A stretch of DNA of 64,000 nucleotides, from positions 1-64,000 of the forward strand of contig NZ_JAIKXF010000053.1 in the NCBI RefSeq assembly GCF_024684275.1, given 5' to 3'. Below, in pieces: positions 50,918 to 59,860 of this stretch (its first letter is position 1; each line of letters starts with the position of its first letter). The DNA is from Ruminococcus sp. GTDB lineage: Bacteria > Bacillota_A > Clostridia > Oscillospirales > Ruminococcaceae. The translations under genes were made by a program, and so were the position numbers. Below the pieces are notes generated by a model that saw nothing but the letters and a program-made list of their open reading frames with translations, did no database searches and was not told where the DNA came from.

Positions 50918-51203
50918 TATAAGGTATTCAGACAAAATGAAGGGCAGAGAGGATATTGGCATTAAGCGAATCCTCAGCCGCGGAAAAAAGGACGAAAGTG
51001 CGTCAAGGCTCCGCAGTATTCTGTTAAAAGTTATTAATAATGAGCTGACACCGAGACAAAAAGAGATAATTATGCTATACTATTTTAAGGACGCTGATGT
51101 GGCAGCTATAAGCGAAAGGCTTGGTGTGTCCCAGCAGGCGGTCTATGCGTCTATGTCACGCGCCAAAACTAAAATTTACAGTATACTTAAATATTACATC
51201 TGA
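50904..51203 (+). CDS. Sigma region 4-like HTH protein (TTG start)
   Basis: 99 residues. The C-terminal 60 form a sigma-70 region 4-type helix-turn-helix: LTPRQKEIIMLYYFKDADVAAISERLGVSQQAVYASMSRA in outline. Regions 1 to 3 of a sigma factor are missing, so it is not a complete sigma factor. Similar short proteins occur in prophages and conjugative elements as transcription activators. I chose the TTG at 50904, 10 nt after AGGAGG; the GTG at 50895 is only 1 nt from that SD. Confidence 0.78.
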   Translation: MRNIDIRYSDKMKGREDIGIKRILSRGKKDESASRLRSILLKVINNELTPRQKEIIMLYYFKDADVAAISERLGVSQQAVYASMSRAKTKIYSILKYYI

Positions 51204-51212
51204 GGAGGCATT

Positions 51213-52541
51213 ATGGATACTCCTATATATGATTTTTTGCGAAGCTACGCTGCTTCGGGTACGCTCAGAGCTCATATGCCCGGTCACAAAGGGAATACCG
51301 ATGCAGAGCTTGGTGAGCTGTTTGCACTTGACATCACCGAGATAAATGGGGCGGACAGCCTTTTTGAGGCTGACGGAATAATCGCTCAGAGCGAGCACAA
51401 TACTTCGAGACTATACGGCAGCAAGGCTTCTGTGTTTTCAGCAGGAGGTTCAACACTCTGCATACAGGCTATGCTGGCTCTTATGAAGCAGGAGCGCCGC
51501 CGCGTAATAGCGGTCAGGAACGTTCACCGCGCTTTTCTCAATGCGGCGGCTTTGCTTCGTCTGGACGTCCAGTGGATAATGCCCAGATACAGCGGCGGTA
51601 TCCTGTCGGGCGAGCTTCAGCTCGCCGACGTGGCGGCGGCATTAGCCGCCGACCACACGCCAGCCTGTGTTTATGTGACCTCACCTGATTACACGGGCAG
51701 GCTGGCGGATACCGCCGCACTGGCTCGGCTATGCCACAGCTATGGAGCGAAGCTCCTTGTGGATAATGCCCATGGCGCACATCTGGCGTTTATGGAGAAG
51801 AATCAGCACCCTATAGCTCTGGGAGCTGATCTTTGCTGCGATTCTGCACATAAAATGCTGCCTGCTCTTACGGGAGCAGCGATACTGCATACCTCATGTG
51901 AGGAGTATGTCCCGAGACTCAAGCAGGCGACGAGCCTTTTTGGCTCAACAAGTCCGTCATATCTTATTATGGCATCTCTTGACCTGTGCAACCGCTATAT
52001 CTCAGAGAGTATCAGGGACGACATTGCCGCGGCGATGCCGCGGCTTGCGGAGCTTCGCTCCGCACTCTCAGGGATTTATGTATTTGCGGATTCCGAACCA
52101 TTTCATATTACGGTCGAAGCCGCTGAAAGCGGCTTCTGCGGCAGCGAATTAGCGGAGCTTCTTAGAAAAGAGGGCGTGGAATGTGAGTATGCCGATGATG
52201 AGCTGGTTATACTTCTTATGTCACCTTTTTCGGCTGAGGAGGACTACAGGCGGCTTCAAGCCGCGCTGGAAAGCGCGGCATCGGGAGCTTCTCCCGTATG
52301 TATTGAGCCCTTTAGCTTTCAGCCGAAGCTCCCGCAAATGGCTTTAGCCATTTGTGAAGCCGCCTTTGCAGAGTCTGAGGAAATTCCTGTTGAGGAAGCT
52401 GAGGGACGTATCTGTGCGTCGGTCAAGGTACCATGTCCGCCTGCAATACCCATAGCCGTCAGCGGTGAGTTGATCGACAGTGAGTGCATAGACCTGTTCC
52501 GTGCATATGGCATAAAAACGGTCCTTGTGGTGAAAAATTAG
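51213..52541 (+). CDS. Orn/Lys/Arg decarboxylase-family PLP enzyme
   Basis: A 442-residue fold-type I PLP enzyme of the major Orn/Lys/Arg decarboxylase family (SpeA/YaaO size, without the N-terminal wing domain). It begins MDTPIYDFLRSYAASGTLRAHMPGHKG. It has DNAHGAHLAF (Asp binding the PLP nitrogen, ~189) and the Schiff-base Lys in DSAHKMLP (~214). Lysine, arginine or ornithine specificity cannot be read by eye. It lies 9 nt after the sigma region 4-like gene behind AGGAGG, so it may be under the same LexA-type promoter, which would be unusual. Confidence 0.9.
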   Translation: MDTPIYDFLRSYAASGTLRAHMPGHKGNTDAELGELFALDITEINGADSLFEADGIIAQSEHNTSRLYGSKASVFSAGGSTLCIQAMLALMKQERRRVIAVRNVHRAFLNAAALLRLDVQWIMPRYSGGILSGELQLADVAAALAADHTPACVYVTSPDYTGRLADTAALARLCHSYGAKLLVDNAHGAHLAFMEKNQHPIALGADLCCDSAHKMLPALTGAAILHTSCEEYVPRLKQATSLFGSTSPSYLIMASLDLCNRYISESIRDDIAAAMPRLAELRSALSGIYVFADSEPFHITVEAAESGFCGSELAELLRKEGVECEYADDELVILLMSPFSAEEDYRRLQAALESAASGASPVCIEPFSFQPKLPQMALAICEAAFAESEEIPVEEAEGRICASVKVPCPPAIPIAVSGELIDSECIDLFRAYGIKTVLVVKN

Positions 52542-52550
52542 CGCAGACTA

Positions 52551-52579
52551 TTGCAATTTCTCAGTATTTATGATAGAAT
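52551..52579 (+). promoter_or_regulatory. Promoter of the DUF1292 gene
   Basis: TTGCAA (52551-52556), a 17-nt spacer, TAGAAT (52574-52579), 30 nt before the start. Confidence 0.7.
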
Positions 52580-52609
52580 ATAGTAAAATACTATTGCGGA
52601 GGTTAAGCC

Positions 52610-52921
52610 ATGAGCGATATGAACGAAAAAGAACTCGACGAGCTTGAGGAGGAAGACGAAATAGAGAACTATATCACCCTCACAGATGACGACGGCAACG
52701 AGGTCTCATTTGAGATAATCGGCAATGTTGAGTACAGCTACCACCTTTACGCAGTTCTTCTGCCATTCGACGACGAGGACGACGAGGTAGTCATTCTTGA
52801 GGTCATCCCTGGAGAGACTCCGGATGAAGATGACTTTGTTTCTGTTGACGATGACGAGCTTCTCGGCAAGGTTTTCGAGGAATTCAAGAAGAATTACGAC
52901 GGTGAATACGAATTTGAATAA
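52610..52921 (+). CDS. DUF1292 (YrzB-like) acidic protein
   Basis: 103 residues, very acidic, of the DUF1292 family: YITLTDDDGNEVSFEIIGNVEY is followed by YAVLLPFDDEDDEVVILEV and FEEFKKNY. In many Clostridia it sits next to yqgF/alaS, but here it is alone between its own promoter and terminator. The function is unknown. Confidence 0.88.
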   Translation: MSDMNEKELDELEEEDEIENYITLTDDDGNEVSFEIIGNVEYSYHLYAVLLPFDDEDDEVVILEVIPGETPDEDDFVSVDDDELLGKVFEEFKKNYDGEYEFE

Positions 52922-52937
52922 TTAACGGCAAATTATG

Positions 52938-52969
52938 AGCTTCCCTGTATTTTGCAGGGAAGCTTTTTT
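52938..52969 (+). terminator. Terminator of the DUF1292 gene
   Basis: A 10-bp perfect stem AGCTTCCCTG/CAGGGAAGCT (52938-52947 with 52955-52964) ending in a T-run. Confidence 0.93.
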
Positions 52970-53203
52970 GTCAAATTTTCCAAAGAACTATGCTCTTCAT
53001 TGTTCAAAGCTACAAATTGAACCTGCTTTTGGGGCTCGTTCATAATTTGTTCTCATTTTTTAGATAAAAATGTGTTATTATTTATTATGTACAATATATG
53101 TTAACAGCTGTGAAAAAGCTGTCTGAATATCACCACTTTATTATTTTTATTTGCTCAGAAGCTTGTATTGCTTCATCAAAAAACATTATTAGGGGGACTT
53201 ATT

Positions 53204-54505
53204 ATGGAAAAATTCAATATCAATGATATGACATTAGACGATGCTATCGCCTATTTCAAAGATAATGTCGGAGCTATTGTCGTTGCCGACAGTAACGCTG
53301 ATTCCTATAGATCTGTTCATAAAAAGGGTATTTTCAACGCTGTATTAGAGGATACAGGCAAGTACCATGACCTTATTGAGAAGCTCTGGTATCATTTAAG
53401 CAATTCCTCTGACACTGTGGTCAGTGAATATAAGGGGTTTGTTAAGACATCAGGCTTGTTTTCAGGAATTTACTCAAGAAAGGTAGAGGTCGTCATTAAC
53501 GATGTATCTAAAGACATACAGGTGACTGTTTATCCGTTAAAGGAAAAAGAAACATATCTGTTTATACTTGACGAGCTTGATCAAAGCCAGTCTGTAGACG
53601 ATACTCTGACTACTCAGAAGGTCAAATCTTTCCAGAATACTTATCTGTTCTCTATGTATATAGATATAGCAAAGGATACTATCAACAGTATCAGTGTTAC
53701 TGAATTGTCAGATGATGTAGTGAATCAGGAACTGAAGTATACTCAGTGGCGAATGATGATAGTAAATGCTATTAATTCAAAGTTTACGGGTAAATTCCTC
53801 GAATTGTCCGATCCTGAAAATCTAAAAAATACAATTGCTCCCGGAGCTACAGAATCATTAGACTGCCTTATGATGAACCTTGAGGGAAAAGAGATATGGG
53901 TAAAGCTCATATTCAGCCGTGTGCGTACCAGCAATCCCGAGGACTATCGTTTTATATACATGGTTCAGGATATCAATGATGCGACTAAGGCTCTCAGAGA
54001 AGCACTGGATAAATCTGAAGCTCTTGCTTATAAAGATGCTCTTACAAAGATATTCAATCACGGCAGAATGGAAACAGAGATAACAAACGCTTTTATAAAT
54101 CAGGTAAAAAAAGGCGAGGTTGTCTCTATGATGATAATGGATATTGACTTCTTCAAGCACGTAAACGATAATCACGGTCATTCTGTCGGTGATATTACTC
54201 TCAGGCATTTCGCTGATATACTTAAAACTTACTTTGATAATTGTAATGGAGTAGTCGGACGCTGGGGCGGTGAAGAATTCGTGGCTGTATGCTACGGGGC
54301 AGACCGTTCAAAAGCTGCAAGGATAGCAGAGGAAGTCCGTCAGAAGGTTGCTTCAGAGGAATTTGAAGTTGTCGGAAATATCACCTGCAGTATCGGTGTT
54401 ACGGTGCTTAATCCATCAGATGACTTTGAGAAAGCCTACAGACGTATGGATAATGCGCTGTATGAGGCTAAGTCCAGCGGCAGAAACTGCATAAGGATAG
54501 CATAA
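53204..54505 (+). CDS. Diguanylate cyclase with N-terminal sensory region
   Basis: A 433-residue cytoplasmic protein without transmembrane segments. The N-terminal ~255 residues are probably one or two PAS-like sensor domains (the second ends DYRFIYMVQDINDATKA). The C-terminal GGDEF domain has the active loop GGEEF in GRWGGEEFVAV (~355) and YKDALTKIFNHG. The RxxD inhibitory site expected just before the loop is missing (YFDNCNG). The start at 53204 follows a GGGGGA SD. The 230-nt upstream gap is AT-rich with a hairpin ACAGCT/AGCTGT near 53104-53122; no c-di-GMP riboswitch was seen. Confidence 0.9.
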   Translation: MEKFNINDMTLDDAIAYFKDNVGAIVVADSNADSYRSVHKKGIFNAVLEDTGKYHDLIEKLWYHLSNSSDTVVSEYKGFVKTSGLFSGIYSRKVEVVINDVSKDIQVTVYPLKEKETYLFILDELDQSQSVDDTLTTQKVKSFQNTYLFSMYIDIAKDTINSISVTELSDDVVNQELKYTQWRMMIVNAINSKFTGKFLELSDPENLKNTIAPGATESLDCLMMNLEGKEIWVKLIFSRVRTSNPEDYRFIYMVQDINDATKALREALDKSEALAYKDALTKIFNHGRMETEITNAFINQVKKGEVVSMMIMDIDFFKHVNDNHGHSVGDITLRHFADILKTYFDNCNGVVGRWGGEEFVAVCYGADRSKAARIAEEVRQKVASEEFEVVGNITCSIGVTVLNPSDDFEKAYRRMDNALYEAKSSGRNCIRIA

Positions 54506-54513
54506 AACATCAG

Positions 54514-54542
54514 GGCTGTACCAATTGGGTACAGCCTTTTTT
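54514..54542 (+). terminator. Terminator of the GGEEF gene
   Basis: A 9-bp stem GGCTGTACC/GGTACAGCC (54514-54522 with 54528-54536) with T6. The stem is identical to the one at 43884-43907. Confidence 0.93.
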
Positions 54543-54692
54543 GTGCTCTCAAAAAATTTTTTGAAAAAGTGTGAGAGTTTTCCATTTCTCAAACGTCTAA
54601 TAAGTGAACAGTAAATAATCAGGCAATTTGCTCCCCAAAAAAAGGTTCTGCACAGCAAGCTGCCATTCTTTATTCAAAAGGGAGGTATTACT

Positions 54693-57074
54693 ATGAATAA
54701 AAGGAGAATACTGACGTTCATCACTGCGCTGACAATGGGTATGACATCTATGGCATTCACGCCGAACTATGTTGTTGCGGAGGACATGGCGCCTTCTGCG
54801 GCTATATCAGATGAGGCGGAAATAACCGATCTTTCTCTGATCCGTGAGATGTTTAATAAATTCATTGAGGAGGAAGGTCTGAACATAACGTGCGCAGCAC
54901 CTGACAAATATCCCGAGTATTCGGATACTGTAGTAATAGAGTTCGATATGAACGAGGACGACTATATCGAGCTTCTTAAATTTGCTTCGGCAAACCATAT
55001 TGACAGAAACAGCTTTACATACATGGCGTTCAGCAACGGCGTTCTTATGACAACTACCATGTATGATCCTACAATAACTACTACCACCACAACAACAAAA
55101 GCTAATAACGAGTACTTTTCGCTTATGTGGAAGGATTACAATGTTGCTGTAGGCAACAAGACATACATCGCTTACTGCGGCACTGCCCGTCCCGAATCAT
55201 GGACAGTTGATAACGAGGACGTTATCTCACTTGACGAGAGCGGTCTTGCGGCAACAGGTCTTAAACCGGGAAAAGCGACTATCACCTACAAGGACAGAGA
55301 CGTTACTGTAAAGGCTTATGTCACAGTATCAGACGCGCCCGCCGATGTAACTACTTCCACAGCTGTATGGACTGTGCCGACAACTACTGTTACCACAACT
55401 CAGACAGTGACTACTTCTGTGATATATGATTTTATGCCTACAGTAGAGTTTGACACATCTCCTATGAAAGTGGGCGAAGTACGTGAGGGAAAATTCTACA
55501 ATCCCGAGACAAAAAAGACTGACGGCGGCTCTGTTTATGCTGTTTTTGAGACGGTAAAGGTCGAGTATACAGAGGGCGGCGACACCTTTAAGGTAACAGC
55601 TCTTGAACCCGGACGTGCGCATATCAACTTTGGTGCAAAGGGTTGCGCATTTATGGGCAGCGTTGAATTCAAAGTAGTTGATGAAAACGGAGACAGCCCC
55701 ACAACTACAACAACTAAACAGGCAAATTCTCAGACCACATATCTTACCACTGCGACTACAACATCTACCTCTACGACTACTGTGATATATGATTTTTGGC
55801 CTACAGTAGAGTTTGACAAGTCTCCTATGACAGCAGGCGAGACAAGAGAGGGACGCTTCTACAATCCCGAGACAAAGAAGAATGAAGGCGGCTGGGTAGA
55901 AGCAAGAACAGACAATATTTCAGTTGAGTATACCGATGGAAGCGATACTTTTAAGGTAACGGCTCTCAAAGCAGGCGAGGCAATGTTTGGCTGCTGGACA
56001 AATGGCTGTGCGTTCACAGGCTATGTGAACATAGATATCGTTGAAGTCAGCAAAGAGAAGGGCGACGCTAACTGCGACGGTCAGATGGATATGTCAGATG
56101 TAGTTCTCATTATGCAGTCTCTTGCAAATCCGAATAAATACGGTGAAAATGGTACTGCAAAGGTACATCTCACAGCACAGGGCAAGGAAAACGCAGACCT
56201 TGACGGCAACGGTCTCACAGTTGGCGATGCTCAGAAGATACAGATGAAGCTTCTCGGTCTCGATGATGACAGCGAGCCTTTAACTCCTTTAGCACAATCT
56301 GTAGGCGTTAATACAACAGACGAAGCAATAAAGCTTATCAGAAGCTATGACCTTAACGACTACAATGTAAACGCCCACGAGACCATGAAGCAGATGTTCG
56401 AGAGCTTCAAAAAGGACGGTTTTATCTATCGCTTTGCCGAAGTCACAGGCGATGACGCAGTAAAGCTCCGCGACGACTATGTAAATCCGCCTGTCTGGCT
56501 CGGTCCTTATGCGAATTTTGAGGATATAGGCATTCTCTATCATGTAAAGGCATATGACATGAACTATCAGTTATACTACTTCAACAGAGGCAAGGATTAC
56601 GCAGGTCAGTCTATGTCTGATTATATAAAGAACCGCTTTGGCTTTAATGTAACAAAGGTCATCGACGATAAATACTTTATCTTCGACAGCAGCAAGGACG
56701 GTCAGAACGATATCAGCGTGATTTTCGCTTTAGACGACGGACATTACTGCAAGGTAAGATGTTTCGGATCAGAAGCAGAGCTTATGAAGCTTGCAAAGTC
56801 GCTGAAAAGCGTGAAGCTCCCTCTCGGCGAGAAAAAGATAACCGACCTTAACGACGTAAACGCTCTTCTGATTGCCTATGAGACAGAGCACAAGCTCCCT
56901 GTTTCCATGATTACATCAATCAGTCAGGGTGACAAGCAGGTTTATGTATATCTGGGCACATTTGATATCAAAGAGCAGGAAAAGGTCATTGAACAGATGA
57001 AGAACTATATGAAGTTCATGAACATCGACGAGGAACTTGTATGTTTTGCAATTCCTCAGACCGTTGCAGACTGA
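54693..57074 (+). CDS. Large secreted protein: Ig-like repeats, Thr-rich linkers, internal dockerin
   Basis: 793 residues. A signal peptide (cleavage near VVAE, ~29) is followed by an N-terminal domain (~40-125), a poly-Thr linker and a BIG2-like Ig domain (~145-215). A second Thr linker leads to two closely similar modules beginning VIYDF.PTVEFD.SPM (~247-340 and ~365-450), separated by a third Thr linker. A dockerin is internal (~452-522: GDANCDGQMDMSDV and ADLDGNGLTVGDA). A C-terminal region of ~265 residues has unknown fold. Dockerins normally sit at an end, so the extra domain after it is notable. No enzyme motif was seen. It is preceded by an AAGGGAGG SD. Confidence 0.85.
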   Translation: MNKRRILTFITALTMGMTSMAFTPNYVVAEDMAPSAAISDEAEITDLSLIREMFNKFIEEEGLNITCAAPDKYPEYSDTVVIEFDMNEDDYIELLKFASANHIDRNSFTYMAFSNGVLMTTTMYDPTITTTTTTTKANNEYFSLMWKDYNVAVGNKTYIAYCGTARPESWTVDNEDVISLDESGLAATGLKPGKATITYKDRDVTVKAYVTVSDAPADVTTSTAVWTVPTTTVTTTQTVTTSVIYDFMPTVEFDTSPMKVGEVREGKFYNPETKKTDGGSVYAVFETVKVEYTEGGDTFKVTALEPGRAHINFGAKGCAFMGSVEFKVVDENGDSPTTTTTKQANSQTTYLTTATTTSTSTTTVIYDFWPTVEFDKSPMTAGETREGRFYNPETKKNEGGWVEARTDNISVEYTDGSDTFKVTALKAGEAMFGCWTNGCAFTGYVNIDIVEVSKEKGDANCDGQMDMSDVVLIMQSLANPNKYGENGTAKVHLTAQGKENADLDGNGLTVGDAQKIQMKLLGLDDDSEPLTPLAQSVGVNTTDEAIKLIRSYDLNDYNVNAHETMKQMFESFKKDGFIYRFAEVTGDDAVKLRDDYVNPPVWLGPYANFEDIGILYHVKAYDMNYQLYYFNRGKDYAGQSMSDYIKNRFGFNVTKVIDDKYFIFDSSKDGQNDISVIFALDDGHYCKVRCFGSEAELMKLAKSLKSVKLPLGEKKITDLNDVNALLIAYETEHKLPVSMITSISQGDKQVYVYLGTFDIKEQEKVIEQMKNYMKFMNIDEELVCFAIPQTVAD

Positions 57075-57115
57075 AAGAAAACATGATAAATATAGAAAAG
57101 AAAACAGAGAAAGAA

Positions 57116-57140
57116 GAAAGGCTCCCAATGGGAGCCTTTC
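57116..57140. terminator. Convergent terminator between the Ig-dockerin and GH9 genes
   Basis: A perfect 11-bp stem GAAAGGCTCCC/GGGAGCCTTTC with an AAT loop. Weak T/A runs lie on both sides; it serves both converging genes. Confidence 0.85.
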
Positions 57141-57167
57141 TTCGTAATGTTATGTTTTTTCGTTATA

Positions 57168-59519
57168 TCAGCCCTGCTTGATAAGGAGCTTTCTAAGCAG
57201 TATCTCGTCGTACAGGTCTACGTTCTTGTCGCCGTTGAAGTCGAACTGTTCTGCGGCTTCCTTGCTGCTGAACGGAGATACGCCAAGTATCATCTTGCGG
57301 AGTCTTACAAGCTGTGCCACCTTGTATACCTTAGCAGGCTTTGTGCCGTCGGGCTCTGTACCGCCTACAAGCTTGCCGTCTGCGTAAACACACACGTTGT
57401 CACAGCGTTTTGCCAGTTCTACACCGCTTACGATGTTGTCATAGTCCTCGCCCAGCTCGTCAAGGTCTATCATGCCCTTTCGGCTCCAGTCGTTGGAGGA
57501 ATCCCACTTCTCACCGAAGTAGTTTCCGATAATGAGCTGATACTTCTTGTTGGAGTTGGCAACTGCATAGTCAGGCCATGATACCTCGATGTAGTATATA
57601 TCGTCCTTGTACTGCTTTGGCTGTGACAGCACAGCGGATTTGTCAGTAACCTCAGTCTCTACCTGGTCGTAGGTCTTTTGCAGTACAAAGCTTCCCGGGA
57701 TAGCCTTGTTCTCGAATTCCTCTATGCTGAAATAATAGCGCACTGACAGGTCTGTATGGGGCTCTAAGCAATCCGTATTCACGAAGAATGTCAGCTTTGT
57801 AACGCCTGAGCCTGTAGCCTCTGGAGCCTCTGAGCAATAGCCCGATACCCAGAAATCATCGCCTGAGAAGAGCTGTGTATCGTCTACCTTCTCGGCAGGA
57901 GGGAAGTTTTCCTCGGGCTTCATGGTCTTGTCTCCCTTGTAGAGGTAAAGTCCTGCTGCCGCACCGACTATAGCTGCATTGTAGTCTATAGTCACCTCGT
58001 TGTATACCCAGTCCTTTGTGACGTCGTTATGCTCGTCATTTTCGTCAGGACCGCCTGCAAGAGCGCCGTAGAGAACGTGCTTGTGCTCGGCAGGATCCTC
58101 AGCCATAGTAAGTCCCGAAGCCGCACGGTGGTGAGGATATTTTACGGAATTTTCGCCGTAGCCTACAACATAGCTCCTGCCCAGAGGGTTATCGCCGATG
58201 ATGTATTCCATCTGTCCCAGAGCCCAGTCTGAGAAGGTATAGTCGGGGTTTTTTTCGTTGTATTTGTCCTTGCCCTTGTTGTACTTGTCGTATACCAGAG
58301 CCGTGAACTGCACCGCGGTATTGTATCTTGCGCTTCCCCATGTATCAAGGTGGAAATAGCCTGCGGGAGTGAGCTTTTTGTTCATAACGGTATTGAGGGC
58401 TTTAGCTTCCATTTCCCAGAAGTCAAGAACCTCATACTGACCTCTGCCGATAGCCACGCGGGTCTCCTCACATACCTCGGGATAGATGTCCTGTATGCGT
58501 CCGAATATGAGTCCCACGCCGTTCCACATATCGTTCCAGCAGAGGACATATCCGGGAGGAGCGTAGTAGTCGATGTATTTTTCACAGGCTTCGAGGTAAT
58601 CGTGGTCCTTTGTTATAAGATATAGCCAGCCTGCGGCAAAGCAGAAGTCGTCCTCCCACTTGCTTGATGTGTAGAAGCTCATAGGACCGTCGCCGCCTGC
58701 GCCCACTTTTTTCTCATTCTTGTTGGCAAAGTCGAAAAGTGCCTTTGCGTAGTCGAGACACTTTTCAGCGTACTCGGGATCGGTGTCCTTGAAGTTGTAG
58801 TAGTTGATAGCAAGAGCCGCCGCACTCTCAGATACGTCATCTGTGGTGGGGAGCTCAGAGGTTGCAAAGAAAGCAGGACGTCCCATAGCGTCTATCTCAG
58901 GGGACTGCCAGTACTCGTGGTCAACGCTTCCGTCGCCAACCTGATAGCAGAATGCGAGGACATCGCCGTTTTCGTCGCGGAAGGTGCTCTTCATGAAGTA
59001 GTCGCAGAAATAGCGGCATATAGTCTCTGCATGAGCGTCCTGACCTGTTTCCTTGTAGGCGTCGCGAAACTCATAGTAGCCCCATGACACAACAGAAGCC
59101 GCATAAGCCTCGGGAAGTCCGAACTTTACGTGGTCGCCTGCGTCGTGGAAGCCGCCCGAAACATCAATGAAGCCGTCACCGTCGGGGTCGAGTATGTCCT
59201 TGTACTTGGTCATGAATGCCTCGGGGAGATTGGTTCCCGAGTGGTTGTCATCAATTGAGTGCATGGGTACCTTTGCGTCGTAAACGTGGCAGTCTCCGCG
59301 CCATGAAAGGCGGTTGTTTTCGGAAACTCCCGTACCGCACATATTAGCGTCATAGAAGTAGAGGGTGTACTGCAAGAGTTTAGCCCAGTTGTTCTCGGTC
59401 TCCTCATAGTCCACAACGTCAGGAGTAGTTTTTGCAAATGCAGGCAGAGCCGCCGCTGAAGCAGACACGGCAGTTACTGCCGCCGCAGTAAAAGCGGATA
59501 AGCGCTTGAATATCTTCAT
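57168..59519 (-). CDS. GH9 endoglucanase with C-terminal dockerin
   Basis: A 783-residue secreted cellulase. A signal peptide (~1-29) is followed by a GH9 catalytic domain (~40-525). It has the nucleophile/base motif GGFHDAGDHVKFGLP (~120), DDVSESAAALAINYY, VKYPHHRAASG and the acid Glu in NEVTIDYNAAI (~506). A beta-sandwich region (~545-705) is the position and size of a CBM3c-like module. The C-terminus is dockerin-like, with one good loop (FDFNGDKNVDLYDEILL) and a first repeat lacking the calcium loop (YKVAQLVRLRKMILG). It would cleave beta-1,4-glucan on a scaffoldin. It has its own promoter. Confidence 0.95.
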   Translation of the reverse strand: MKIFKRLSAFTAAAVTAVSASAAALPAFAKTTPDVVDYEETENNWAKLLQYTLYFYDANMCGTGVSENNRLSWRGDCHVYDAKVPMHSIDDNHSGTNLPEAFMTKYKDILDPDGDGFIDVSGGFHDAGDHVKFGLPEAYAASVVSWGYYEFRDAYKETGQDAHAETICRYFCDYFMKSTFRDENGDVLAFCYQVGDGSVDHEYWQSPEIDAMGRPAFFATSELPTTDDVSESAAALAINYYNFKDTDPEYAEKCLDYAKALFDFANKNEKKVGAGGDGPMSFYTSSKWEDDFCFAAGWLYLITKDHDYLEACEKYIDYYAPPGYVLCWNDMWNGVGLIFGRIQDIYPEVCEETRVAIGRGQYEVLDFWEMEAKALNTVMNKKLTPAGYFHLDTWGSARYNTAVQFTALVYDKYNKGKDKYNEKNPDYTFSDWALGQMEYIIGDNPLGRSYVVGYGENSVKYPHHRAASGLTMAEDPAEHKHVLYGALAGGPDENDEHNDVTKDWVYNEVTIDYNAAIVGAAAGLYLYKGDKTMKPEENFPPAEKVDDTQLFSGDDFWVSGYCSEAPEATGSGVTKLTFFVNTDCLEPHTDLSVRYYFSIEEFENKAIPGSFVLQKTYDQVETEVTDKSAVLSQPKQYKDDIYYIEVSWPDYAVANSNKKYQLIIGNYFGEKWDSSNDWSRKGMIDLDELGEDYDNIVSGVELAKRCDNVCVYADGKLVGGTEPDGTKPAKVYKVAQLVRLRKMILGVSPFSSKEAAEQFDFNGDKNVDLYDEILLRKLLIKQG

Positions 59520-59567
59520 AAACTCAGTCCTTTCTGTTGGATAGCCGTCAGCTATCGGTCTGATTTC

Positions 59568-59596
59568 ATTTTACCCCATATCGGCGCAAATGTCAA
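59568..59596 (-). promoter_or_regulatory. Promoter of the GH9 cellulase gene
   Basis: Minus strand: TTGACA (59596-59591), a 17-nt spacer, TAAAAT (59573-59568). The short leader holds a perfect GATAGC/GCTATC hairpin (~59540-59556) and an AAAGGA SD. Confidence 0.83.
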
Positions 59597-59639
59597 CGCA
59601 TAACTTGCGGAGTTGTGTTAACAGTTAAATTTGTTGAGC

Positions 59640-59845
59640 CTATGAATGGGATTCCAAAGGGACTGTGTTCCTTTGGCAGAGTGACTCCCCATAAGATGGG
59701 GAGATGTCCGAAGGACAGAGGGGACGGACCCGATTAGGGGGCCCTGCAAGAGAGGGCGTCCCTTAATGGCAGGTGTATATTTTTTGACGGAACGCCGAGG
59801 GCGGCGTTCCCTACAGGCTAAAGGCTAAAGCCCGAATTAGCATAG
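59640..59845. repeat. Composite intergenic repeat (copy 6), no gene
   Basis: Contains CCAAAGG/CCTTTGG, CTCCCCAT/ATGGGGAG, GTCCGAAGGAC, the palindrome GGAACGCCGAGGGCGGCGTTCC (~59790-59810) and two 7-nt units aggctaa (59815-59828). The GGAACGCCG palindrome is nearly identical to that at 25076-25096. Confidence 0.65.
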
Positions 59846-59860
59846 CTAATTACGGGCTTT
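59826..59860 (-). terminator. Hairpin at the end of the TrkA-N/RyR gene
   Basis: A perfect stem of AAAGCCCG and AATTAGC with their complements, split by one bulged base; the TAG stop of the gene is inside it. No clear T-run follows, so termination strength is uncertain. Confidence 0.6.

Noticed and set aside
53100..53203. c-di-GMP riboswitch ahead of the GGEEF gene
   Set aside because: The GEMM core and tetraloop-receptor words are missing; only a simple ACAGCT hairpin is present.
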